This document shows, piece by piece, positions 55,527-64,000 of a stretch of DNA of 64,000 bases (positions are counted from its first letter, which is position 1; every line of letters begins with the position of its first letter). Position numbers and translations under genes: made by a program. Origin of the DNA: Imbricaverruca yamaguchii. Lineage: Eukaryota > Arthropoda > Thecostraca > Neoverrucidae. Location: the NCBI GenBank assembly GCA_034440575.1, contig JAOTOL010001505.1, forward strand, positions 985,501 to 1,049,500. Reading direction: 5' to 3'. Below the pieces are notes generated by a model. The model was given only the letters and a program-made list of their open reading frames with translations, ran no database searches and was not told where the DNA came from.

Positions 55527-56747
55527 TTTTTTCACCCAGATTTCATTTCTGATGTGATAGGAATACTCAAGCAAACTTGGGTATTGCTTGGACATTTTAA
55601 AACACGGAAGCTTTAACAAAGGTGTCGAGTTTGTGTTGAGGGCGGGATGGGCATATTTTCAAAAAACGAGAGCATTTGGTTTTGGCTTGGTGCCACTCAT
55701 TGCCTTTTCCTAGGGGCCATCTAGTTATAAAATTGTCATCCTCTGTTCATCACATATTGCCCGTGATGTATATATTTATGTATTTATATATATGTATTGT
55801 TTAGAAAGGAAGTGAGCATGGCGATATGGAACGTGCGCGTCCACGCTACTGGTGGCACTTCTTTTGCACCTAGCGGCGGATGTTAGAACTGTAACCATGC
55901 CATAGGGTCGCATGGTGGCCGCGGCCGCTAAATGTAAAATCTTGAATATAATTGTAAAAACCAAGGAAAGTATGCTATCTAGAGATTTTGCCCGACCTGT
56001 GATGGATGCATTCATAATTTCTGTACCAGTCGATACCATTTAGACTCCAATATAATAGTCGTTAGCAATCGTCAATTTTGTTTTAAAGTTGTCACGTCAG
56101 CTGAATTCCCTATTGGCCGTTCAAGGCGAAAGGGTTGCCCCCTGCCGGCAGACATGATGAACTACAGTTGGGCGGATACAAGTGTGACAAATCTGGCGCA
56201 CTACCTTAAACAATTTAGAAAAAAAAAATGCAAACAACTCAGAGTGACACACATGGAAATGGCTAGCACTGAAGTTACGCATGGCATCAGCCATTAATGA
56301 GCATTGGTGGTATTTGGTACTCATCAGTGCACAAATATGCATTATAGTGGCGGATCATTGGGTCATGTGTGCCACAGCCACAACAGACATACAGCCTCTC
56401 TTTGAGTGAAAAAGGCTGCCCCTCAGGATGCTTCAGTGCACCCACCCCCACTCAAAGTGTTCCTCTGCTGAGAGAATCCCTGAAAGGTAAAAAAGTGCTA
56501 CCTCTGGATACATGAATCCTCTCCTCAAAACGTGCCCCCTGTCATAATACAATTGGTAGATCTGCCTCCTAATGCATTGCCTGCATCAGCATACAAATAT
56601 GCATTGGTGTTGGTATGCATTTTCAAGGCCTATTTATGTCAGTGTTCTAAAATGTGTCCTGAGGCTTGGGTGTCTTCTTACTTCTTAAACTGACTAACAA
56701 CTGGTTCAGTATACAGAGATATTTCAGAGACAACAACTGACTAGCAA
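55527..56747. other. Intergenic, no supported gene
   Basis: Frames of up to 87 codons, none with a motif. A short direct duplication, ACTGACTA(A/G)CAACTGGTTCAGT, lies at 56690-56715 and 56733-56757. Confidence 0.45.
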
Positions 56748-56835
56748 CTGGTTCAGTGTACAGAGTGCAACCAAGAAGGGCCCCAGTAGCTCATAGTTGC
56801 ACTAATCTTTTATGTCTTTATGGCTTTATGACTAA
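56748..56835 (+). mobile_element. Isolated LINE-B 3' tail
   Basis: CAGTGTACAGAGTGCAACCA, AGAAGGGCCCC, GTAGCTCATAGTTGCACTAA and TCTTTTATGTCTTTATGG correspond to 62326-62410 at the end of LINE-B with few differences. An extreme 5' truncation. Confidence 0.8.
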
Positions 56836-57404
56836 GATAATGTGACCCTCAACTCTGGTTCAAATGCATACTTTTCAGTTCGTATGGGAGATGATATCAA
56901 AAGGGGGTCCAGGTGAACTTATTCTGAAGAAAAGGTATGAAGTTTTTTTATGGAAAGTATTGTGTTACATGGTATTAACAAGACAAGTCTTCCACACATT
57001 TTCCTCCATGAAGCAGACTTAAAGGGTGTTGTAGTGTTGGTTAGGTAATGCTTGGTCAGTTGAAAAAAAATGTTTTATTTAATCAGCTTCTTTCCCCAAA
57101 GTAGGTTTGGCTAGGTTATGTTAGTTTGGTTTTTATTTTGGATCATAGGGAAAAAGGCTTAGCATGTTTCGTTTTTCTTGAAATGCCTTATCTGAATACA
57201 AATGCAAGTACCTGAAATAGTTAGTCACATTTCTCTCTTACCTCAAAAGGAGCTTTATAGTGCATACAAATGGATACCAGTGTGGTGTGACCACTAGCAG
57301 GTCAATCAAAATGTTGCTGTTGCATAGCATTGCTTCCTTTGGTTGGTGAAGTGTTAGCAAAACCAAAGTTCATGAGCTTCCAGCTCCATCATAACAACAT
57401 ATTT

Positions 57405-57490
57405 CAGAGAACATTATAACATAAGACATAAAAACATCCGTGCATCTTTGAGCCACAAGGGCCCTTCTTGGTTGCACTCTGGACATTGAA
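57405..57490 (-). mobile_element. Isolated LINE-B 3' tail (reverse)
   Basis: The minus strand reads CCAGAGTGCAACCAAGAAGG, GCCCTTGTGGCTCAAAGATG and ends in TTTTTATGTCTTATG. Same family end as 56748-56835 and 62326-62410. Confidence 0.75.
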
Positions 57491-57808
57491 CATGTGGACG
57501 GTTTCCTTGATTCAGTTGATGTGAATTTGCAGGTTTCTGTATATCTGGTGCCATCAATTTAACACCAATACTTAAATGATTTAGCATTCAGAGTAGACAG
57601 ATCCATGAAAGCAATGTGGGTGAATCAGATATTCCCAGCATCAATAATTCAAAAGGGCTTTCACATTTGCATGATGCCAGGCATAGATGGAAATTCTAAT
57701 GTCATCAGGGGTCAGAACCTATTGGCTTTATGCCTTGCTAAAGCTAATTTGTTATTTCAATATTATATCTGTATGCAGCTCTGTCAATCATAGCGATCAT
57801 TCAACCCT

Positions 57809-58129
57809 TCACTTTCCTCGCCTGCTTAGGCATAGTAGCAGAGCAATGCAATGCTTGCAGCTTTCTGAGAGACCAGCTTTGCAGAAGCACTGAACCCAGA
57901 ATCTCCCACACTCCACTACAGCATGTAGCTCATGGGGCTTCTCGCGTAGATGGCTGGATTTTACGCAGAGTGCCTGCACTGTAACCTTGCCCGGTTCTTT
58001 CCCAATCATACCACAAGAAATAATGTGTCCTGCATCTAGTATGACTTCCCCCTCAATGGCACAAGGCTTTTCATCGCCGATATACTGTGATATTTGCGTA
58101 ATTGATATTTTCGGAACCGTAGGATCCAT
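57809..58129 (-). CDS. SWIM zinc-finger exon
   Basis: A 106-codon frame starting MDPTVPKISITQISQYIGDE; the ATG is preceded by an in-frame TAA at -6, so this is the first possible Met. Then CAIEGEVILDAGHIISCG, a VQALCVKSSHL segment, PHELHAVVECGRFWVQCFCK and AGLSESCKHCIALLLCLSRR. The C-x-C-x7-C-x-H arrangement at CFCKAGLSESCKH is a SWIM zinc finger. As I recall, an EGE..L.AGHI..CG start, a CLQTSxL-like segment and a CxCKAGxxxxCKH finger precede a YqaJ-type exonuclease domain in many invertebrate proteins. No such domain is visible downstream, so this is a first exon or a truncated copy. The frame ends RRGK-stop; a GTGAAG donor may lie just before the stop. SWIM fingers bind DNA or protein. Confidence 0.68.
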   Translation of the reverse strand: MDPTVPKISITQISQYIGDEKPCAIEGEVILDAGHIISCGMIGKEPGKVTVQALCVKSSHLREKPHELHAVVECGRFWVQCFCKAGLSESCKHCIALLLCLSRRGK

Positions 58130-58197
58130 CGGTTACTCTGAAGCAAGCTCAGACAGTATCACTCAACACCATGCACAAATTGTTTATCTCCAATGTA

Positions 58198-58208
58198 GCC
58201 GCCATCTT
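58198..58208 (-). promoter_or_regulatory. YY1-type motif upstream of the SWIM exon
   Basis: The minus strand reads AAGATGGCGGC, the YY1 core often found at TATA-less promoters, about 70 bases 5' of the SWIM ATG. Confidence 0.4.
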
Positions 58209-58209
58209 A

Positions 58210-60230
58210 AAATTTTTATCCTGCCATCTGGTGGCAAGTTGAACGGTCAATAGCTTAAGCATGGGGAACGCCGGAAACATGATGTGATCGCATGTGAAAT
58301 TGAATATTTTGATCAAAAGGATGGTAGGAACTAAACATACCCACCTGGAACGCCTTCAGAATTGATCGCTCGTTTGAATGAAGGTATTCCTGATCAACTG
58401 ACACTGTCGCTATATATTGTCAACTTTGCTTAAAGACGAAATAACATCGCAACGATGTCTGCGAGGACAGTGTCAATTTGGTGCAGATGAAAAGGGTGCT
58501 GGTGTACGGGACTTTACTTATTTTTCTTCTTTCATATGAAACAAACCCTGTCTTAAATACATTATTTAACAAGCAGCATCATATAAATAATTTTAAAGTC
58601 ACCACATGCGAAGGCAAATGTTTGTCTCCGCCTTCACCGCGAAGTGTGGGTACAGCCAGCCTGTTTTGAGTCGGTTCGAGTGGCATACAAATTAATGCCA
58701 ATTATTATGCTACTCATATATAGGTACGGTAGGACCTGACCATGATATTATAAAATACCCTAAACTGAGAATGGTTTTTGTTTTCTTTTATCCCCTTGGA
58801 TATGCCACTGCCGTCGTCACTTCTACCGTTACTGAACCAACCGGCATCGGCAAGACGAGTAAGCATCATAGGTGTGGAAACAGGGGAGGAGTGGTATGGT
58901 CCCCCACTTTTCATGGTGCAAGGGTTTTGCCCCACTTCCACATACACATGCACACTTTTTGAGACGTTCTTATGCCTCTGGTGGACGTGGCCTAGTCGAG
59001 AACTTTGACTAAGAGGTCACGTCCTTTGACGTATGCAGGCTTACCACCAAAGCCCACCATACTCCGACCCAATATAAATTATAAGAGTGAGAGTGTTGAA
59101 TGACTGAAAGCGGGCACGCCTACCTATCCCAGCTAACATAGCATATTTGAGCCACATGCCTTGGACGAGGTACTGGTCGCTCGAAACTTTGTGTAATTTA
59201 ACAATATATGCCCCATCCAAAGTCCACGACACCCATGCATGATGTCACTAGGAGTCCATGCAACTGCTAAAAAGTTGGGCACTTGTGTGTCGTTCATCAA
59301 TGAAACGTTCACAAGCTCGGCGCCCCGTCACGACTTGAATGTTGGTGAGATTCCACAGCTTTTGCATTTATGAAGACGCTGAGCCTCCTCGGGAGAGTCC
59401 AACTGTTGTGGCTTATTCAGTTGTTGTTGGGTAAATGAAATGTTGATACCTCGCTCAATCCACCAGAGTGGTCCGAGAAAATCATTCTGAACTGTCGCGC
59501 AGCTAAAGCTCTGATCTAAGGGTACACCAGCGCACTCAAGTCGTGGAAGTTGTATTTGAACCCTTAAGAACCCTGAACTTTAAAATGTTGTTGACTTTAT
59601 ACTATCAATCATGATTTGGCAGCAAGGGATCCAGGTGGAGGGAATCAAACATCAGCATGGAGCAAATGATTCAGGATCAGTAGGTTAGCTGTATAGGTTT
59701 TCTAACATTTTACTGTAATTTTCAGCATATATTGCAATACACAAAGTTTAATTTAATGTATTCTTTGGTTTCTCAATTAAAAGCATAGGTTTCATGACAA
59801 AAATGTGTGGTCACCTCGTTATGATTATGCTAATAAATATAGTTTGTTTTGACTTTTCTTGATATTCTGCAACAGCATTCAACAACACATTTACTGATTC
59901 ACATTCAACACCAATGCCTGAGGAATTCCAGATTTGGTGAATGGCAAACGAAGGGGAACAATATTCCACACTGGTGTTTGGCATCATTAATACTTTCTCC
60001 TATTAACACAACCTGTATGTACAGTATTATTGGGCTTTAAGATATCCACAAGAGAGGTTTTAGACACATGTTACCTGTAGTAAGCAAATAATAATTTTTA
60101 TGAGGATGAATGATCAAAACCTGGTGCAAGAATTTGAAACAAAAATAACAAAGAATACCGAACAGTTCTTTATTTATATTTCCATGTGGTTAAATGTCCC
60201 GGCTTTCAACTACATTTCACAAAATAGGTT
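58210..60230. other. Intergenic, no supported gene
   Basis: Short frames only. The 17-mer CACATTCAACACCAATG at 59900-59916 recurs in LINE-B at 61874-61890. Confidence 0.45.
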
Positions 60231-60269
60231 TATATTTCCACTGAAAACAAAATCATTTCGGAACACAAC

Positions 60270-62302
60270 AGATAGATCTGTTGTGTCCCCCCATGCCCCC
60301 CAAAAGCCAAGACGCAAAATAAGGGTAGGAAAGCCAGCATGGCTTACACCAGACTTGATAAAAGCAATTAAGGCTAAGAAAACTGCAGTTAGAGTTTTTA
60401 AAGAAGCCTCAAATGTTAATCTAAAGGCGTATCGAAAAGCTAGAGACACTGTGAAGCAAAAAACCAGAGCAGCCAAGCGAGCAAAAGAACTGGATTTAGC
60501 TAGAAACTGTAATGGGGACAGTGAAAAGTTCTTTAGTTTCTACAAGCTGAGTAAAGTTTCTAGCACAATTTGTCCAATGGAAGTAAACGTGACTACATTG
60601 GGTGAGGATAGTGAGATGGTTGAGGAGCTGAGCAAGCAGCTTAAATCAGTGTTTACATCGGAAGATATGACCAAACTGCCGACCGTACACCATAGTTCAG
60701 TGACATGTGATCTGATAAATGATGTTGATTTCAATGATAGTGATGTTGTTTACAATCATATCAGGAAAATAAAGCCAAACAAGGCAGCTGGACCTGATGA
60801 AATTTATGCTAGGGTGTTGCGGGAAACTGAAAAGGAACTGGCATTTCCACTTAGATATTTTGTAGATCAGATTCACAAAATGAAATTCCAACCGATTGGA
60901 AAAAGGCAAGTGTAGTTCCTATATTCAAGAAAGGAGAAAGAGGGAAAGTTGAAAACTATGGGCAAGTAAGTCTCACATCCCTAGTGTGCAAGGTACTCGA
61001 ATCAATTATCAAGGATAGAATAGTTAGTTATCCGGAAGGTAGCAGATTGATTCAAGATACTCAACATGGGTTTAGAAAAGGACGATCGTATCTTAACAAT
61101 CTCTTGGACTTTTTAACTTCGCCACAGAACAATTTGATCAGGTAAATCAGGTTGATGTAGCATATCTTGACTTTAGTAAGGCCTTTGACAAGGTACCCCA
61201 TAAACGGTTAATGATACAGCTTCAGTCCCATGGTATTGCAGGTAGCATCTTAAAATGGATAGAGTTGTGGCTTTCAGATAGACAGCCAAGAGTGATGCTA
61301 AATGGCACAAAGTCATCGTGGCAAAATGTTCTTAGTGGAGTCCCCCAGGGGTCAGTACTGGGGCGACTACTGTTCATTATATTTGTAAATAACATTGAAA
61401 GTGGCCTAAGCAGTAAAGTTTTGAAATTTGCGGATGATTTGAAGGTCTTTAGGGCAATAACGGGTCAAGATGAGCATATCTCGCTGCAAAAAGACTTAGA
61501 CGAACTTGTGAAGTGGTCCGAAGAATGGCAAATTAAATTTAATTTTGATAAGTGCAAACTCATGCATGCAGTTAAGCAGCATATGAAGGCTCCATACTTG
61601 ATGGGTGGCCAAGTGCTATCAGTGACTCAACAGGAGAAGGATTTAGGTGTTATTCTAAACACAAAATTTGGGGCATCAGAACATATCAAGGAAGCCAGGA
61701 AGAAGGCACTGAAAATGCTCGAGGCAATAAATAGGAATGTATCATACAGAAGTGAGGAAGTGATCAGGAAGCTTTACTGTGCATATGTCAGGCCACATTT
61801 GGAATACTGCACCCAAGCTTGGTCTCCTAGCTATGAAAAAGATTGTTGGCTTTTAGAGAGGGTTGCAGACCCCCACATTCAACACCAATGTATTTTTGTA
61901 GCCCCCCCCCCAAAGGGGGCTACAAAAAATGGTTAATGGCATAGGCAACCTGGCATATGAGGAAAGATTTCCGAAGTTGAATATGTTTTCACTTAGATAT
62001 AGAAGGCTGAGAGGAGATCTCGTCGAGGTCTTTGAATTTGTCCATGGTCTGGAGGGGGGTATCTTGGGGAAATGTTTGAATTTAACAGAAATGATCCAAT
62101 TAGAGGTCATAAATTCAAAATTAAAGTTAACCACAGCAGAACAAGGTTAAGGCAGACTTTCTTCACCAACAGGGTAGTAGAATACTGGAACCAGCTGCCA
62201 GAAAACATTGTCAGTAGCAGCACATTGAACATCTTTAAAAACAGCATATACAATCATTATAAGAATAGAGGGCTTGCTTTTCAGTATTACAGGGAGGGCT
62301 GA
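60270..62302 (+). pseudogene. LINE-B reverse transcriptase ORF2, broken
   Basis: Order of segments: RRKIRVGKPAWLTPDLIKAI, a Lys/Arg-rich linker, FFSFYKLSKVSS, then IRKIKPNKAAGPDEIYARVL (to 60915). A frameshift at about 60885 leads to KASVVPIFKKGERGKVENY, SLTSLVCKVLESIIKDRIV and QHGFRKGRSYLNN. After a stop near 61145 come VAYLDFSKAFDKVPHKRLMI with the first catalytic Asp, GVPQGSVLGRLLFIIFVNNI and FADD (about 61427-61438) with the paired Asp. The thumb follows: YVRPHLEYCTQAWSPSYEKD. The ERVQKRATKMV site is interrupted at 61868-61914; then NLAYEERFPKLNMFSLRYRR and VEYWNQLPENIVSS complete the C-terminus. Catalytic residues remain, but the frame is broken several times. Confidence 0.88.
61868..61928. 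repeat. Fold-back plus copied 17-mer inside LINE-B
   Basis: TTTTTGTAGCCCCC (61893-61906) is the perfect inverse of GGGGGCTACAAAAA (61915-61928), the latter being native LINE-B coding sequence. Directly before it, CACATTCAACACCAATG (61874-61890) is identical to 59900-59916. The insertion breaks the ORF. Confidence 0.85.
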
Positions 62303-62415
62303 TTGACAGATTTGGTGGGCGACTGGTTCAGTGTACAGAGTGCAACCAAGAAGGGCCCTTGTGGCTCATAGTTGCACTAATCTTTTATGTCTTTAGGTCT
62401 TTATGTCTTTATCTA

Positions 62416-63083
62416 TTGCCCAAAGACGGATTCCAGCTCATGATTGCAGTACCTGTTACCTGTTAAACTGCATTACCTCAGACCATTCATAACAATAAGA
62501 CAAAGAAACTGTAAGACAAAACTTTGGTAAATTTGTGTATTAGAATCGTTTCTCAATTCTTGGAAGTTTTCTAATACAATGTTTGTCGACATGATTAAGA
62601 CAATGTGACCAATAATTTCGTCTGGCAATATGCACTCATCATTTGACAAGCACAATCATACCAAAAATGTTCTTTCATTCAGGTAATATAATGTAAAATA
62701 TATGTTAAAATCAGATATCACAGAACTGCCTCAGAAAACAAGAATAGCCTACAATTTCACATGCCTAATAATATAACCTAAGGTAACCTGTCCAAGCCTA
62801 ATCTTCCTTTTATAAAAACAAATTAAGAAAATTAAAAATATTAAACCATTTTTCCTAGCTAACCCAGCCTGAACAGTGTAAAAAAAGAAGAAAGCTCAAT
62901 TTTTTAAATGTTAAAAACATTGAAAATTTACCCAGCATACAGGCAACCTTGCTTAGGTTAACCTTTGTGTGTTTCATAAAGGTGAAATGTGCGTAAAGCT
63001 TGTCATGATTGCCTTAACTACAATACCATTTAAAAAAAAACATTTTTAATGCGAACAAAATCAAGAGTATTGACGGAAGCAAT
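62416..63083. other. AT-rich intergenic, no supported gene
   Basis: No motif; AACCTAAGGTAACC-like words between 62770 and 62980. Confidence 0.5.
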
Positions 63084-63264
63084 TGCGCATGCGCAGAACG
63101 GATGTCTGCCTTTAGCACTAGCATGTCCCCTACCGGAGTTTTAAAAATGGCGCTCCCCTCCCGCACTGCGTGGAGTATAAGAAACCTCACACTGCGAGAA
63201 TTAACGGCTAAGGTTAGAGTTTCCAGTGCCGTGCCCTAGTACTCAGCCTCCAACCAGAGATCTT
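63084..63264 (+). promoter_or_regulatory. Possible TATA-less promoter with NRF1-like palindrome
   Basis: TGCGCATGCGCA at 63084-63095 is a full NRF1 consensus palindrome. AAAAATGGCGCTCCC at 63143-63157 resembles a YY1/initiator context. The block is GC-richer than its surroundings and leads into an ATG and splice donor. Confidence 0.42.
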
Positions 63265-63284
63265 ATGGGTGACAGGGCTAGTAG
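63265..63284 (+). CDS. Possible very short first coding exon
   Basis: ATGGGTGACAGGGCTAGTAG (MGDRAS plus two bases) is followed by a perfect donor, GTAAGT, at 63285. It may equally be a non-coding first exon. No downstream exon is recognised before the window ends 715 bases on. Support is the donor and the promoter-like block only. Confidence 0.3.
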
Positions 63285-64000
63285 GTAAGTACATACATGT
63301 GTCATTTCACTGATTGCTACAGGAAAAAATAAGGTACTCAATTGTCTTTTTGATATCAAAAATACATTTTAGGTTATCTCTAAGATTTCACTAACGTTGC
63401 TGTCCGTTCATCTCTGAAAATGGAACGAAAGACCTGAATAGTAATACGTCTTATGTATCATACAATTGCACTACATGCGGTGTTACCCGTCGTTTTGATT
63501 TTTTTTGCATCTTTTGCCCACTCTACCTTGACTTAGACATACACTTCCCTTTCATAGTAGATTCCAGACCAATTATATTTCTTCATCTTCTGAGATAACC
63601 GTGAAAACTGGATAACGATTCCGGGTCGATCTTTTGATAAATAGCAGCTTAGAGCCTGTTGCATCATAGTATCTCGAGGCACATCTTGGGGACCAGGGGA
63701 TGCTACTGTTGCCAGCCACACACCACCAATTAACAGACGTGTCTAAGCTGGAGCTGGGGTGGTGGAGCTGCACCGAAACTGGAGCCTTTTCTGGAGAAGC
63801 TGTCTAGAGTTAGAGCAGAGTCCTGACTGGAGTTGTGTCTTGACCGAAGCTGCGTCTGGATTAAAGCTAGAGCGGTGTCGAGGCTGAAGCTGGGCACTTT
63901 ATGCGGTGCTCCCACAACCGAAGAGATTTCCCTGAAGAAATCACCCGGCCCAAGCGTCCGACAAGTGCCGACATTATTCCGGCTTGGTAACACATTTCCT
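63285..64000. other. Probable intron or intergenic; degenerate repeat near the end
   Basis: Between 63740 and 63900 there are irregular repeats of (T)GGAGCTG / GAAGCTG / CTAGAG words, read on the minus strand as a Ser/Leu-rich frame (63730-63993). No domain recognised. Confidence 0.4.

Larger units (their letters stand above)
60270..62415 (+). mobile_element. LINE-B: CR1-like non-LTR retrotransposon, 5'-truncated
   Basis: Contains most of ORF2 after the endonuclease, the reverse transcriptase and the 3' UTR, ending in a TCTTTATGTCTTTAGG-type short repeat (62380-62415) instead of poly(A). The RT and tail are those of CR1-type elements. Tail-only copies occur at 56.75 kb and 57.4 kb and a related one at 52.2 kb, showing the family inserted repeatedly in this 12-kb stretch. 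Confidence 0.88.

Noticed and set aside
63730..63993. Ser/Leu-rich 87-codon minus frame at the right edge
   Set aside because: It follows degenerate GGAGCTG-type repeats and has no domain or splice signals.
1..64000. LTR retrotransposon or endogenous virus
   Set aside because: I found no paired long terminal direct repeats, primer-binding site, protease or integrase motif; all reverse transcriptase remnants are of non-LTR type.

Overview
This window looks like repeat-dense nuclear DNA of an animal, most likely an arthropod (a crustacean or chelicerate fits best, but I cannot place it further). The reasons are the many microsatellites and minisatellites, CR1-like and I/Jockey-like non-LTR retrotransposons, tRNA-derived SINEs, piggyBac and hAT DNA transposons, consensus eukaryotic splice donors, and THAP and SWIM zinc-finger exons. 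There is no operon structure, and no complete intact host gene is visible. Nearly all long open frames are either transposon remnants or frames through tandem repeats.

Layout. 0-4.7 kb: a hexamer/14-mer array at the edge, a 39-bp minisatellite, a partial exon of an uncharacterised 'HWDG' family (minus strand) and a SINE. 4.73-7.11 kb: a hAT-type element with a perfect 8-bp target duplication. 8.7-9.9 kb: a minisatellite and a second SINE copy. 11.1-13.2 kb: a decayed coding sequence (minus strand) split by an 830-bp TTAA-flanked MITE. 14.16-17.13 kb: a second, inverted MITE copy apparently split by about 2.2 kb of other DNA. 17.5-18.6 kb: the 3' part of an RNase H-bearing LINE. 19.2-19.7 kb: a 35-bp minisatellite. 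21.66-26.34 kb: a piggyBac element with about 400-bp terminal inverted repeats and a degenerate transposase carrying one probable intron, inserted into a 32-bp minisatellite. 26.9-29.3 kb: about 55 copies of a 43-bp repeat. 30.4-41.5 kb: two same-orientation copies of one LINE family (LINE-A) with a CR1-like fragment between them. 42-48.4 kb: minisatellites, a third MITE copy, a 176-bp satellite and a further TTAA-type MITE. 48.4-50.9 kb: CpG-rich unique DNA and a third SINE copy. 50.90-55.52 kb: a second hAT-like element that encloses a THAP first exon (plus strand) and a separate first exon (minus strand), each preceded by a perfect TGACGTCA site. 57.8-58.2 kb: a SWIM zinc-finger exon (minus strand) behind a YY1-type motif. 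60.2-62.4 kb: a CR1-like LINE (LINE-B). 63.08-63.28 kb: an NRF1-like site and a possible short first exon.

How the parts relate. The SINE-1 family ends in the same AACCAACC tail as the RNase H LINE, which suggests the LINE mobilises the SINE. A 53-bp copy of that LINE tail sits in the piggyBac right arm with a perfect 17-bp target duplication. The TTAA MITEs share their subterminal sequence with the piggyBac element and so are probably its non-autonomous relatives. The octamer TGACGTCA occurs nine times in otherwise unrelated elements. The strongest candidate for something new is the 50.9-55.5 kb hAT-like element carrying two convergent, promoter-equipped first exons.
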